This document shows positions 1 to 7,973 of a DNA stretch of 34,160 nt, piece by piece. The position numbers and the translations under genes are program-made. The notes below the pieces were generated by a model. It did no database searches and was not told where the DNA came from. It saw only the letters and a list, made by a program, of their open reading frames with translations. The stretch is from Methanolobus sp. UBA32. GTDB lineage: Archaea > Halobacteriota > Methanosarcinia > Methanosarcinales > Methanosarcinaceae. The stretch covers positions 98,714 to 132,873 of the forward strand of contig DAZF01000068.1 of the NCBI GenBank assembly GCA_002507205.1. The letters are read 5' to 3'. Positions within the stretch are counted from its first letter, which is position 1. The number at the start of each line of letters is the position of its first letter.

Positions 1-376
1 CCCCATATTTAATGGTGATGCGTTCTCTACCTTCAAGTGTCAAGATCGAGATCTCATCCGACGTTTTGAATGTAAGAATCCTCTGGTCGTAGACTATTGC
101 ACCATGTTTTTTGAATTCGTGACAACATGAGTTATCAACTCTATAAGATTCTGCTACTTTACCTATGGCTCTAACTACCATTTGTGCAGAAAGATTGTAT
201 TTTTCTCTAACGTCATAGTAGACGATTTTTTGAAGACCAATTTTTCCGAATGTATGAGTATACGATGCGGTTTTAGAAATGAAATTACAGGCTTCGTTAA
301 AACGTTCCATCGTTTCTAAAAGAGCTTTTTTCTGGTGCTCATTTGGGTACATTTTCACTTTGATAGTTAAAAACAC
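1..376 (-). CDS. tnpB: TnpB-like protein of an IS200/IS605-type element, N-terminal part (cut by window edge)
   Basis: A minus-strand frame runs open from the window edge to a GTG at 376, giving about 125 residues with no stop. The beginning reads VFLTIKVKMYPNEHQKKALL, followed by ETMERFNEACNFISK, which is the characteristic N-terminal beta-strand plus 'EAFNEACN' helix of TnpB/OrfB proteins, the RNA-guided nucleases encoded by IS200/IS605-type elements. The GTG follows an in-frame TAG directly and keeps the TIKVK strand; GTG 358 or ATG 352 would cut into it. The RuvC-like catalytic domain, zinc finger and the right end with its guide RNA lie outside the window, so intactness cannot be judged. 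No TnpA transposase is visible on the upstream side. Confidence 0.8.
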   Translation of the reverse strand, partial: MFLTIKVKMYPNEHQKKALLETMERFNEACNFISKTASYTHTFGKIGLQKIVYYDVREKYNLSAQMVVRAIGKVAESYRVDNSCCHEFKKHGAIVYDQRILTFKTSDEISILTLEGRERITIKYG

Positions 377-434
377 CTATTGAACATATAACTCAATATT
401 ATAAAAAAATTATGTTGGGTTTTGACGCATTCCT

Positions 435-454
435 CCACCGTTTTAAAACGGTGG
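435..454. repeat. Perfect 20-bp palindrome, candidate left-end hairpin of the TnpB element
   Basis: CCACCG-TTTT-AAAA-CGGTGG is a perfect inverted repeat about 60 bp upstream of the tnpB start. Subterminal hairpins at element ends are typical of IS200/IS605-family elements, so this probably marks the left end. It could instead be the end of a neighbouring element or a terminator; no T-tract follows it on the minus strand. Confidence 0.5.
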
Positions 455-526
455 CATCCTGCTCTAATTAGTGAAAAACAGATAGAATATTAGAAATAAA
501 CGTTGATAAACAATTAAAAAAAGTTC

Positions 527-604
527 TGGTGGGATAGCGCGGATTTGAACCGCAGTCCAAGCGTCCCAAACGCTCGAGGATGGACCAAGCTACCCTACTA
601 TCCC
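527..604 (-). tRNA. tRNA-Pro (anticodon TGG)
   Basis: The reverse complement folds as a cloverleaf. The acceptor stem is GGGATAG/CTATCCC with discriminator A and an encoded CCA (527-529). The D arm contains TAGCTTGGTCC, the T arm contains GGTTCAAATC, and the anticodon loop TTTGGGA sits on a CGAGCG/CGCTTG stem, which places TGG at positions 34-36. The AGCTTGG D-loop is typical of archaeal tRNA-Pro. No intron is apparent. An ATTTATACAA TATA-like element lies about 40 bp upstream. Confidence 0.93.
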
Positions 605-640
605 AATCAGCTTAGAAGGGTAGCCCTTAAATGGCACATA

Positions 641-650
641 TTGTATAAAT
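641..650 (-). promoter_or_regulatory. TATA box for tRNA-Pro
   Basis: On the minus strand this reads ATTTATACAA, a good archaeal TATA element. Transcription would begin near 620, giving a short 5' leader before the mature tRNA at 604. The leader contains a small AAGGG-TAG-CCCTT inverted repeat (616-628). Confidence 0.45.
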
Positions 651-718
651 AGGTTTCGCGAGAATAATGATACCATGAGAGAAAATGAACAACTTTTTTG
701 AAAATAACAGACATTTAA

Positions 719-1492
719 TCATTGGTCTCCTGACCTGTCAAAAGCCCAGCTTCCAATCCCCATTGTAAATAGTGCAAACGCCGTTATGACAGCCACCGAT
801 AATTCGATTGGCACATCAGAAGCATCAAGTAACATCCACCTGAGGGCTTCCACCCCGTATGTCAATGGATTGAGATGGACCGGTATACTCAACCAGCCTG
901 GAAGATTATCCATTGGATAGAATGCAGTGCTGGTCATGATAGTAGGAAATGTGATAAAAGTCATCATCATCTGGAAACCTTCATGGGATTCGATCCGTGA
1001 TGCAAGTGTTATCCCAAGTCCTATGAACCCGAGTCCCATTACAAACATTATCGGAATGCAGAGCAGCTCTCTCCATATAGACACATATTCTATTCCGATA
1101 AATCCACTGATGACCATTAGAGCTACACCCTGCACCAGTGCAGTTGTTACGCCCCCTGCTGCTTTTCCAAGGGCTGTATAGAAACGACTTACAGGTGCTA
1201 CAAGTATTTCCTTTAGAAAACCGAACTCCCTGTCCCATATAATAGAAATACCGCCCATGAGGGAGGCAAAGAGTATTGACATACCGATTATACCGGGAGC
1301 CATATAATCAATATACCTGCCACTTCGCAGGGTCATCGAGCTTCCCAGAGCAGACCCCATGATAACAAGGAAAAAAAGAGGAGTGGCAAGGGAACTTATT
1401 ATCCTGGATCGTGAGCGTTTGTAACGTAGCATTTCCCGAAGCCACAGAGTAAATACAGTGTTCAGGCAGAGTTTCATCCCGGAAATACCCAT
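719..1492 (-). CDS. ABC-2 type transporter permease
   Basis: This is an integral membrane subunit of an ABC exporter (ABC-2 family). It has about six hydrophobic segments and the family's amphipathic signature DREFGFLKEILVAPVSR just after the second helix. The frame extends to an ATG at 1525, inside ubiX. I place the start at ATG 1492 (MGISGMKL), which directly follows the ubiX stop and has GGGGATGAT just upstream; the MKL methionine at 1477 is a further option. It is the last gene of the HD-LpdD-UbiX operon. The substrate is unknown. No ATP-binding subunit is encoded beside it: downstream come only a tRNA and tnpB, so the ATPase must be encoded elsewhere or may have been lost. Confidence 0.85.
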   Translation of the reverse strand: MGISGMKLCLNTVFTLWLREMLRYKRSRSRIISSLATPLFFLVIMGSALGSSMTLRSGRYIDYMAPGIIGMSILFASLMGGISIIWDREFGFLKEILVAPVSRFYTALGKAAGGVTTALVQGVALMVISGFIGIEYVSIWRELLCIPIMFVMGLGFIGLGITLASRIESHEGFQMMMTFITFPTIMTSTAFYPMDNLPGWLSIPVHLNPLTYGVEALRWMLLDASDVPIELSVAVITAFALFTMGIGSWAFDRSGDQ

Positions 1493-1493
1493 A

Positions 1494-2045
1494 TCATCCC
1501 CAGCGTTCGTATACTTCGTTGTCAATACCTATCAGGTCAAGTGCACGTCCTGCCATTGAATTTACCAGATCGTCAATGGTCTGTGGCCTTGAATAGAACC
1601 CAGGAGATGCAGGAAGAATTATTCCACCGGCCCTTTCAAGCCTGAGCATATTCTCAAGATGTATCTGGTTCAATGGAGTTTCACGTGGCATCAGAATGAG
1701 TTTTCGCCTCTCTTTCAGGCAGACATCGGCAACCCTTCCAAGCAGGTTGTCAGACATGCCACCGGCAATCTCACCAAGAGTCTTCATACTGCACGGTGCA
1801 ACGATCATTCCGTCAAACCTGTGAGAACCGCTTGCAATAGGAGCTGTAAAATCACTTTCATCATATACTGCGTCTGCAAGTCCTTCGACATAACCGATCT
1901 CATAGTCAGTTTCTATACCTATTATCTGCCTCGCAGCCTTTGTTATGACCAGGTGGGTCATAATGTCAGTCTCTGAAAGTATTTCCAGCAACCTGATACC
2001 GTATGCAGAGCCAGAAGCCCCGCTGATGCCTATTACTATTTCCAT
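1494..2045 (-). CDS. ubiX: UbiX-family flavin prenyltransferase
   Basis: UbiX joins a dimethylallyl group to reduced FMN to make prenyl-FMN, the cofactor of UbiD-type (de)carboxylases. The 183-residue length is typical. The N-terminal IGISGASGSAYGIRLLE is the FMN-binding GASG motif; later family motifs are SDNLLGRVADVCLKERRKL, LMPRETPLNQIHLENML and the C-terminal NSMAGRALDLIG. AGGAGG lies 7 nt before ATG 2045. The gene overlaps the LpdD-like gene by 10 nt and its stop abuts the permease start, so all are probably translated from one mRNA. No UbiD partner is present in the window; in methanogens UbiX can serve UbiD-like enzymes encoded elsewhere. Confidence 0.93.
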   Translation of the reverse strand: MEIVIGISGASGSAYGIRLLEILSETDIMTHLVITKAARQIIGIETDYEIGYVEGLADAVYDESDFTAPIASGSHRFDGMIVAPCSMKTLGEIAGGMSDNLLGRVADVCLKERRKLILMPRETPLNQIHLENMLRLERAGGIILPASPGFYSRPQTIDDLVNSMAGRALDLIGIDNEVYERWG

Positions 2046-2404
2046 AAAAAATCCTCCTGAATAATGACCGACAATTCATCAATCATTTCCTCTGAAACAG
2101 AGACAATTTCCTCTATCTCTTTTTTTGTAATATTGTCCAGATGAATACCTACCATAAAAACCGCTGCAGATTTGCTGGCCTCACTGAATACCTTTGCCCC
2201 AAGTAACGCAATATCCGTTTCCCGATGTCCCGGATTTGTGATCACCGAAGAGGATGCCCTGCCGGAGGATCTATCGTAGAATCCCACACCCACAGCCCCC
2301 ACATGCACTTCCCCGCCTGTAAGAGTGACGATATAGTCATTTCCTGCCTTTTTCCAATCCAGAATGAGGCTAAGCCTGCCTGTGACCTTCTTTATCTGCT
2401 GCAT
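2036..2404 (-). CDS. LpdD-like putative prenylated-flavin chaperone
   Basis: This 122-residue protein carries the conserved stretches TLTGGEVHVGAVGVGFYD, SSVITNPGHRETDIA and VGIHLDNITKKEI. They match my memory of the LpdD / prenylated-flavin-chaperone-like family (GGxxHxGAV, PGHK/R, GIHxDN), small proteins associated with UbiX/UbiD decarboxylase systems. The link to ubiX is supported directly: the two genes overlap by 10 nt in one operon, and GAGGG lies just before ATG 2404. The protein is predicted cytoplasmic, with no signal peptide or membrane segment. A role in delivering or maturing prenyl-FMN is inferred from family and context; the family call is from motif memory only. Confidence 0.65.
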   Translation of the reverse strand: MQQIKKVTGRLSLILDWKKAGNDYIVTLTGGEVHVGAVGVGFYDRSSGRASSSVITNPGHRETDIALLGAKVFSEASKSAAVFMVGIHLDNITKKEIEEIVSVSEEMIDELSVIIQEDFLWK

Positions 2405-2405
2405 A

Positions 2406-3608
2406 TTATCCCTCTATTTCACTCAGACGGAACTGTTTTGTTGTTCTTTTGACATCAAAGAACTTTCTTGCAGCTTTGGATACTTCTTCCCGGTATTTCT
2501 TTGGAGTATAAACTCCCATCTTCCAGTTATCACGGTGAGCCTGCTCAAGTGTTGCGACCACGTGTGAAGCTTCATCCAGGCGCAACATCCGCCCATTTAC
2601 TTTCACCAGTGCCTTCATTTCAGCTATTTCCGGATCCTTTGGAATATCTATCAGAATGCTTTCCGGTTCAATGCCAACATCCTCTGCAATCTCCGCTTCC
2701 ACCCGTTCTATGTTTTTCCGGTGTTTCAAAACACCTTCACCAACTTCATCAAACCCTACATACAATGCCCTCTTGTAGAGTTTCCTGTTATCCAGTTTCT
2801 CTGCCAGTTCCCCAGCATAACCATCATCATTACGTATCATTTCAAATAGTCTGGAATCATCCATTTTTCGCAGGTCAAAGGCATTTAATGACTTCTTTTG
2901 GATCATATCACCCACTGCCCTTGTGAACATTGTTTCAGCTATCCTTGAAACGTGATGATAGTATACTGAAGGATGCATCAGGAACCTTGATACAAGAAGT
3001 GATTCTGCAGCCTTGACACCACCTGCAGTGACAACGAGTTTGTTCTCATAGAACTTCATCTCATTGATGAGTCTGACATGGTCCACAAGACCGAATGCAA
3101 CACCCGTGTAATGCGAATCCCTCACCAGATAGTCCATCCTGTCCACATCTATCTCGCTATTGAGTATCTTACCGAGATCGGTCTTTCCCTGAATGTGGTC
3201 CTCGATGGTTGCAGGATTCAAACCATGTTCTTTTAAGATATCCCCTAGCTCACCTTTTTTCAGTATATCCCTGACATCCTCATGCCGTTGCCTCGTATAG
3301 TATTTGGTAATACCTTCAGTAACATGCGAAAAAGGACCGTGTCCAACATCATGAAGAAGAGCTGAAACCCTTAGCTCCTCTTTTTCCTCGTCTGTCACGG
3401 AATCAATCTTTTCTGTCAGCATGCTGGCAAGATGCATCACACCAAGGGAATGTTCAAAACGGGTATGGTTCGCTCCGGGATACACGAGATTTGACAGCCC
3501 AAGCTGGCTTATTCGTCTCAGACGTTGTATCTGCGGGGAATCTATAAGTGATAACGTGAGAGTGTCAAGCTCAATATAACCATGAATCGGATCACGGATG
3601 ACTTTCAT
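2406..3608 (-). CDS. HD-domain phosphohydrolase (dNTPase/SAMHD1-like)
   Basis: The 400-residue protein has the full metal-binding set of the dNTPase-like HD family: His53 in FEHSLGVMHLA, His86-Asp87 in LLHDVGHGPFSH and Asp156 in SEIDVDRMDYLVRDSHYTG. The N-terminus IRDPIHGYIEL is also diagnostic. Relatives hydrolyse dNTPs or other phosphoesters in the cytoplasm; the actual substrate here is not known. It is the first gene of the minus-strand operon, with its stop 1 nt from the LpdD-like ATG. A TATA-like ATTATAAG at 3636-3629 lies about 24 nt ahead of ATG 3608, suggesting a leaderless transcript. Confidence 0.9.
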   Translation of the reverse strand: MKVIRDPIHGYIELDTLTLSLIDSPQIQRLRRISQLGLSNLVYPGANHTRFEHSLGVMHLASMLTEKIDSVTDEEKEELRVSALLHDVGHGPFSHVTEGITKYYTRQRHEDVRDILKKGELGDILKEHGLNPATIEDHIQGKTDLGKILNSEIDVDRMDYLVRDSHYTGVAFGLVDHVRLINEMKFYENKLVVTAGGVKAAESLLVSRFLMHPSVYYHHVSRIAETMFTRAVGDMIQKKSLNAFDLRKMDDSRLFEMIRNDDGYAGELAEKLDNRKLYKRALYVGFDEVGEGVLKHRKNIERVEAEIAEDVGIEPESILIDIPKDPEIAEMKALVKVNGRMLRLDEASHVVATLEQAHRDNWKMGVYTPKKYREEVSKAARKFFDVKRTTKQFRLSEIEG

Positions 3609-3628
3609 ATATTTTAAATATGCTTCAT

Positions 3629-3636
3629 CTTATAAT
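3629..3636. promoter_or_regulatory. Single TATA element between divergent HD gene and cofD
   Basis: The 60-bp gap holds one clear TATA-like sequence, CTTATAAT on plus and ATTATAAG on minus. It is at promoter distance from both genes: about 24 nt to the HD start, and about 25 nt to a start site near 3656 for cofD, whose AGGAAGAG ribosome site follows. Confidence 0.45.
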
Positions 3637-3668
3637 GACATTCCGATAAACAGGAAGAGAGCAATAAT

Positions 3669-4589
3669 ATGATAATTTTCTCAGGTGGCACCGGCACTCC
3701 CAAACTATTGAACGGCCTTCGTAAAGTTATACCGGAAGAAGAGATCACTGTCGTGGTCAATACAGCAGAGGATGTGTGGATATCAGGAAACCTGATCACC
3801 CCCGACATTGACACGGTATTATACCTCTTCTCAGGCAGAATAGACAGCTCCCGCTGGTGGGGTATCAAGGGTGACACTTACAGGACTCATGAAGCCATGA
3901 AAGCTCTTGGGCACAATGAGGTTATGATGCTAGGTGACCTTGACCGCGCAACACACATCATGCGCTCAGACCTCCTCCGCAGTGGAATGACACTTACAGA
4001 AGCTATCACCCAGCTTTGCCAGTCATTCGGAGTGAAAGCAAAGGTTCTGCCCATGTCCGATGACCAGGTATCCTCCATAGTCAGCACACCGGAAGGAAAA
4101 ATGCATTTCCAGGATTTCTGGGTTGGAAAACATGGCGAACCGGAGGTTCTTGGAGTATGTCAGGAAGGCATAGAAAAAGCATCCATATCTCCTGCTGTCC
4201 TGGCTGCACTTGAGAATGAGGATAAAGTGCTCATCGGCCCAAGTAACCCCATAACAAGTATCGGCCCCATCATTGAACTTCCAGGAATGAGAGATATCCT
4301 CCGGGATAAAAAGGTCATTGCAGTAAGTCCCATAATTGGAAACGAACCTGTGAGCGGACCGGCTGGTAAACTTATGGCTTCAAGAGGAATAGAAGTTTCA
4401 TCCCATGGCATTGCCTCCTACTATTCTGATTTTCTCGACCACATAATACTCGATGAGCGTGACCCGATAGATGAGAACAGGTTTGAAGAATATGGTTGCA
4501 GCGTCTCAAAAGTAGATACATTGATGAAGTCAGTGGACATAAGTCGTAATCTATCCCGGCTTATACATGAACAATTTAAATTAATGTAG
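3669..4589 (+). CDS. cofD: 2-phospho-L-lactate transferase (coenzyme F420 biosynthesis)
   Basis: CofD transfers a phospholactyl-type moiety from an activated GDP-linked donor to Fo (7,8-didemethyl-8-hydroxy-5-deazariboflavin), giving F420-0. The 306-residue length is normal. Family motifs are the N-terminal IIFSGGTGTPKLLNGL, VVVNTAEDVWISGNLITPDIDTVLY, WWGIKGDTY, LGDLDRATHI and the nucleotide-binding IGPSNPITSIGPI. AGGAAGAG lies upstream of ATG 3669. The gene stands alone on the plus strand, ending in its own hairpin terminator. F420 is an essential electron carrier in methanogens, consistent with the rest of the window. Confidence 0.97.
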   Translation: MIIFSGGTGTPKLLNGLRKVIPEEEITVVVNTAEDVWISGNLITPDIDTVLYLFSGRIDSSRWWGIKGDTYRTHEAMKALGHNEVMMLGDLDRATHIMRSDLLRSGMTLTEAITQLCQSFGVKAKVLPMSDDQVSSIVSTPEGKMHFQDFWVGKHGEPEVLGVCQEGIEKASISPAVLAALENEDKVLIGPSNPITSIGPIIELPGMRDILRDKKVIAVSPIIGNEPVSGPAGKLMASRGIEVSSHGIASYYSDFLDHIILDERDPIDENRFEEYGCSVSKVDTLMKSVDISRNLSRLIHEQFKLM

Positions 4590-4605
4590 AACTACCTGAT
4601 AGTTC
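4589..4605 (+). terminator. Terminator after cofD
   Basis: GAACTA-CCTGA-TAGTTC forms a 6-bp stem that begins at the last base of the cofD stop codon, followed by T-rich sequence (4613-4623). Confidence 0.6.
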
Positions 4606-4738
4606 TGTTAGCTTTTCTTTTTATTACCATTTACACCGCTAAATATTTTAATAGATATATTTTTATTATTTTAGCACATATATTCTATACCTTCAATTAG
4701 AGGGTATACCGTACAAAACAGGCTCTCAAGGTGAAATT

Positions 4739-5146
4739 GTGGGTGATGAATGGAAAATCGATATTGACATCCCTGATATAGGGATGATGGTCACGCTTAT
4801 GACAACTGCGATCTGCTCGGTAATAATGGGCGCCGCAGAAATTGCTTACACCATGTTATGGATAACAGCTTCATATGTAAGACACGGGAAAGACTTTTTT
4901 CTTGATCTTTTGAATGCAAAAGCCCTTACATGGACAGCAGAGTACATCCTGGTAGCAGGATCACTGTTGCTGTTATCGTCTATTCTTTTCCTGTTGAGTT
5001 CTTCATTCTCTTTGTATGAGCTAAACAGACTTGCAAAGAACGCGGAAAAGAATGTGCATATCAAAATAGTGTTTGGTTTTTTCGCCGGTGGGCTGGTACT
5101 CTTATTCCTGGCTCTTATTTCTGCGATCATACTAAGGTATCTGTAA
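4739..5146 (+). CDS. Uncharacterised three-helix membrane protein
   Basis: I do not recognise the family. The 135-residue product has three long hydrophobic segments: about residues 15-47, 64-92 and 110-134. A short acidic N-terminus (GDEWKIDIDIPDIG) and a basic loop (KNAEKNVHIK) lie around them. It starts with GTG; AAGGTGA at 4729 gives a good ribosome site. An AT-rich promoter-like region (4640-4690) lies upstream. The chelatase-like AAA+ gene follows after 52 bp with no terminator seen, so the three genes are probably cotranscribed. A role as a membrane partner of the AAA+/VWA pair is a guess. Confidence 0.75.
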   Translation: MGDEWKIDIDIPDIGMMVTLMTTAICSVIMGAAEIAYTMLWITASYVRHGKDFFLDLLNAKALTWTAEYILVAGSLLLLSSILFLLSSSFSLYELNRLAKNAEKNVHIKIVFGFFAGGLVLLFLALISAIILRYL

Positions 5147-5198
5147 ATTCAACTGACAAGTAACAATATGCAAGATTTCATGCTGGAAAGGCGATAAT

Positions 5199-6320
5199 AT
5201 GAGTTCAAGTATAACCGGAACAATAAAAGAAGTTCCAAAAACCGCGGAAGCCCCTTCACAATATCTGGAAGACATTGCCCGCAAGGCCACGAGGACAGAA
5301 AGAGTACTCTACCCCATATCTGCCATAGTCGGACAGGAAAAAATGCTAAGAGCGCTCATATTGAATACGATCAATCCTTCGATTGGCGGAGTACTGATAC
5401 GCGGACAGAAAGGTACTGCAAAATCCACAGCAGTCAGAGGTTTGGCAGAAGTACTGCCAGAAATTGAAGTTGTAGAAGGATGCAAGTTCAATTGTGACCC
5501 TAAAGACCCCGATAAGTTCTGTTGGGAATGTATAGAAAAGAAAAGAAAGGGTACGGTTAACGTTAATAAGCGCCAGATGAAGGTTGTGGACCTTCCCGTG
5601 GGTGCTACTGAAGACAGGGTTGTCGGCAGTCTGGATATTGAAAAAGCTGTGCGACAGGGCGTACAGGCATTTGACCCGGGCATTCTTGCACAGGCAAACC
5701 GTGGTATTCTTTATGTTGATGAGATCAACCTGCTGGATGACTTCGTAGTTGATGCACTTCTCGATGCTGCGGCTATGAACGTGAACACCGTTGAGCGTGA
5801 AGGTGTGAGTGTCAGCCATCCTGCAAATTTCATTATCGTGGGAAGTATGAACCCGGAGGAAGGAGAACTTCGTCCGCAACTGCTTGACAGGATAGCTTTG
5901 CAGGTAGAGGTCACCGGCATCTATGATGTCGAGCAGCGCATCGAGATCGTAGAACGGCGAAACGGATTCAATGATGAACCTAAACAATTCATACGCGAGT
6001 ACGAAGGTGAGCAGGAGAAGCTGCGTTCAAAGATAATAAAAGCTATGCAGCTGCTTCCAAGGGTATCTACCACAAGAGAAAATCTGCGTACAATTGCAGA
6101 AATATGTATCGCTTTCAATGTGGACGGACACCGCGCAGATATTATGATAGAGCGTGCAGCCCGCACGAATGCAGCCTACGAGGGCAGAGAACGCATTACC
6201 AACGATGACATCATCGAGGCATCTGAGATGGTCCTGCCTCACAGAATGCGCAAGAAGCCATTTGAGGAAGAAGAGTTCAGTGTGGACCAGCTAAGGGCTG
6301 TTGTAGACGGAAAGGTATAA
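5199..6320 (+). CDS. Magnesium-chelatase-like AAA+ ATPase (BchI/ChlI family)
   Basis: This 373-residue AAA+ protein has Walker [10 protein letters not shown] (residues 69-77), Walker B GILYVDE (169-175), the sensor-type [18 protein letters not shown] and the C-terminal lid. It resembles the I subunit of Mg/Co chelatases, which form hexamers that drive metal insertion together with a D subunit. An insertion after the first beta strand carries four cysteines, C95, C99, C108 and C111, probably a zinc or Fe-S site; I recall such cysteines in other archaeal and bacterial members. The VWA gene follows after 13 bp. No large CobN/BchH catalytic subunit is in the window, so the metal-insertion role is uncertain; a MoxR-like remodelling role is the alternative. 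Confidence 0.9.
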   Translation: MSSSITGTIKEVPKTAEAPSQYLEDIARKATRTERVLYPISAIVGQEKMLRALILNTINPSIGGVLIRGQKGTAKSTAVRGLAEVLPEIEVVEGCKFNCDPKDPDKFCWECIEKKRKGTVNVNKRQMKVVDLPVGATEDRVVGSLDIEKAVRQGVQAFDPGILAQANRGILYVDEINLLDDFVVDALLDAAAMNVNTVEREGVSVSHPANFIIVGSMNPEEGELRPQLLDRIALQVEVTGIYDVEQRIEIVERRNGFNDEPKQFIREYEGEQEKLRSKIIKAMQLLPRVSTTRENLRTIAEICIAFNVDGHRADIMIERAARTNAAYEGRERITNDDIIEASEMVLPHRMRKKPFEEEEFSVDQLRAVVDGKV

Positions 6321-6333
6321 GGGAGGTTTGGGG

Positions 6334-7914
6334 ATGACCGAGAGTGAACTTGTCCAGCGCCTGCGCAGGAATCTGCCGCGCAATTATGGCATAAAAGTAA
6401 TGTACATAGGCGTTCCTCTGCTTGGGTTGCGTATCCCCAAAAACTCGGTTTCTGAATTCTCAAAGGAGGATACTGAGATCCTGTATGACAACCTGTATCT
6501 GAATATGGAACAGATAAGACCTGATGAGATAGAGGATGTCTACATTGTCGCTGATTCTGATCACATGACAATGGAGCCGGAGGTTTTCTTCAGGCCTCTT
6601 ATCGGTACATCAGATACAGCTGTTGCAGCAGTATTCAAAAACCCACAGAATAATGTTCCATTGGATGCTGCTCTTGTGCTACCTCACGAGAAACTGGAAC
6701 CGGACAACTCATTAGTTGATGATGCAATATCTGAAACTGCTTTTGCAGGGCCGGGAGAAAAAGACCCTTCTAAATATGACCCTGAAAGGTCTGCTTTTGC
6801 CGACATACTGAAACCTGATACAAATGGGACAGACGAAGCAACTGAAGAGTTTACTTTTGAAGCCCCTCGTTCGCCAGCAGTTGAAGAAAGTATCTTTGAA
6901 TCATCATCTCCAGTTTGTTTGCATGAACCGGAACTTCTTGTGGAGCTGACCCCAAAGGAATACGTACACATCCTCTCCCATGACGATCTGGAAGAGGAGT
7001 TGAAATGTGAATCTGCAGCTACTCGTAAAAAGTCCGGCTCTGAGAAGTTGTTTGAAGACCTCAAGGAAGACAAGACCGTTGGCAAGATCCTTAATGACTT
7101 TGCCCGCAATTCGCAGAAGAAAAGACTTGCTGTGGGCAGGTTAAAATCAGGAAGACGTGCAGAAGTGCTGACCAAAAGCAAACGTGGACGTTATGTGAGA
7201 TACAGGATGCCCGGTGAGAAGATCACGGATATAGCGATTGCACCTACGGTTTGCGCGGCGGCACAGCATGCAAAGGACGGGAAGATCGAGATCAAAAAAA
7301 GCGACATCCGGGAAAAGGTCAGAAGGAGGCGAATCTCCAGCCTGATCAATATCGTTTTTGACACTTCAGGCTCCATGGACGAACAGGAAAAGGTGCAGAT
7401 AACGACCAGCGTGGTTCTTGCACTCCTGAAAGATGCATACCAACGCAGGGACAGGGTTTCACTTGTAACATACAGCGGACGCTCAGGTGAACTGGTGCTT
7501 CCATTCACATCATCTGTAGAGGCTGCAAAACGTTATCTTGAGAAGGTACCTTTTGGAGGGACAACCCCAATGGCCTCAGGACTGCTCAGGGGTCTGGGCA
7601 CCCTCATGAGGGAAGTGAAAAAAGAACCCTCAGCTGTACCTATTATGATACTTGTCACTGATGGAACTGCAAACTCACCCCTTCATCTTGGAGGCAATAT
7701 CAGAAGGGAGATCATGCAGGTCTGCAAACAGATAGCTGAGAACCACATCAACATTCTTGTGGTCGATATAAGTGATACCGGCTCCAGGCTCGTCAAGGAA
7801 GTTGCCATGCAAAGTAATGGAAGTTATTATCATCCTAAATCACTGAGCAAGGAAGCCCTGTATTCTGCCATCAAGCAGGAAAGAGATCAAAAGACAGCTT
7901 TTGTTGCAGTATGA
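6334..7914 (+). CDS. VWA-domain protein, magnesium-chelatase D-subunit-like
   Basis: The C-terminal third is a von Willebrand A domain with a complete MIDAS metal site: DTSGSM (about residues 343-348), the threonine in FGGTTPMASGL, and the aspartate in ILVTDGTANS. The middle (roughly 130-260) is acidic and low in complexity, then turns basic (KKRLAVGRLKSGRRAEV). This is the usual layout of the D subunit of chelatases, where an acidic linker joins AAA-like and VWA regions, but I see no intact Walker motif in the N-terminal part. I chose ATG 6334 over TTG 6328 because GGGAGG at 6321-6326 is correctly spaced for it. It follows the AAA+ gene in the same operon. Confidence 0.87.
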   Translation: MTESELVQRLRRNLPRNYGIKVMYIGVPLLGLRIPKNSVSEFSKEDTEILYDNLYLNMEQIRPDEIEDVYIVADSDHMTMEPEVFFRPLIGTSDTAVAAVFKNPQNNVPLDAALVLPHEKLEPDNSLVDDAISETAFAGPGEKDPSKYDPERSAFADILKPDTNGTDEATEEFTFEAPRSPAVEESIFESSSPVCLHEPELLVELTPKEYVHILSHDDLEEELKCESAATRKKSGSEKLFEDLKEDKTVGKILNDFARNSQKKRLAVGRLKSGRRAEVLTKSKRGRYVRYRMPGEKITDIAIAPTVCAAAQHAKDGKIEIKKSDIREKVRRRRISSLINIVFDTSGSMDEQEKVQITTSVVLALLKDAYQRRDRVSLVTYSGRSGELVLPFTSSVEAAKRYLEKVPFGGTTPMASGLLRGLGTLMREVKKEPSAVPIMILVTDGTANSPLHLGGNIRREIMQVCKQIAENHINILVVDISDTGSRLVKEVAMQSNGSYYHPKSLSKEALYSAIKQERDQKTAFVAV

Positions 7915-7937
7915 CCGTGAGACTTTCTCTCAACGGT
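7914..7937 (+). terminator. Terminator after the VWA gene
   Basis: ACCGTGAGA pairs with TCTC-A-ACGGT (one bulged A), giving a 9-bp stem around a CTTTC loop and overlapping the stop codon. CTGTTTTT follows. Confidence 0.6.
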
Positions 7938-7942
7938 CTGTT

Positions 7943-7950
7943 TTTATATA
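7943..7950 (+). promoter_or_regulatory. TATA box for the hpt operon
   Basis: TTTATATA lies 24-31 nt upstream of ATG 7974, directly after the preceding terminator, which implies a very short leader. Confidence 0.55.
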
Positions 7951-7973
7951 TTGGCAGGTAGTAAGCGGTAACT

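Noticed and set aside
616..628. AAGGG-TAG-CCCTT inverted repeat in the tRNA-Pro leader
   Set aside because: A five-base stem without T-tract or conservation evidence; too small to call a feature.
5346..5987. 213-codon minus-strand frame
   Set aside because: It is antisense to the Walker A-to-lid region of the chelatase-like ATPase, which has clear motifs; the antisense translation has no recognisable features.
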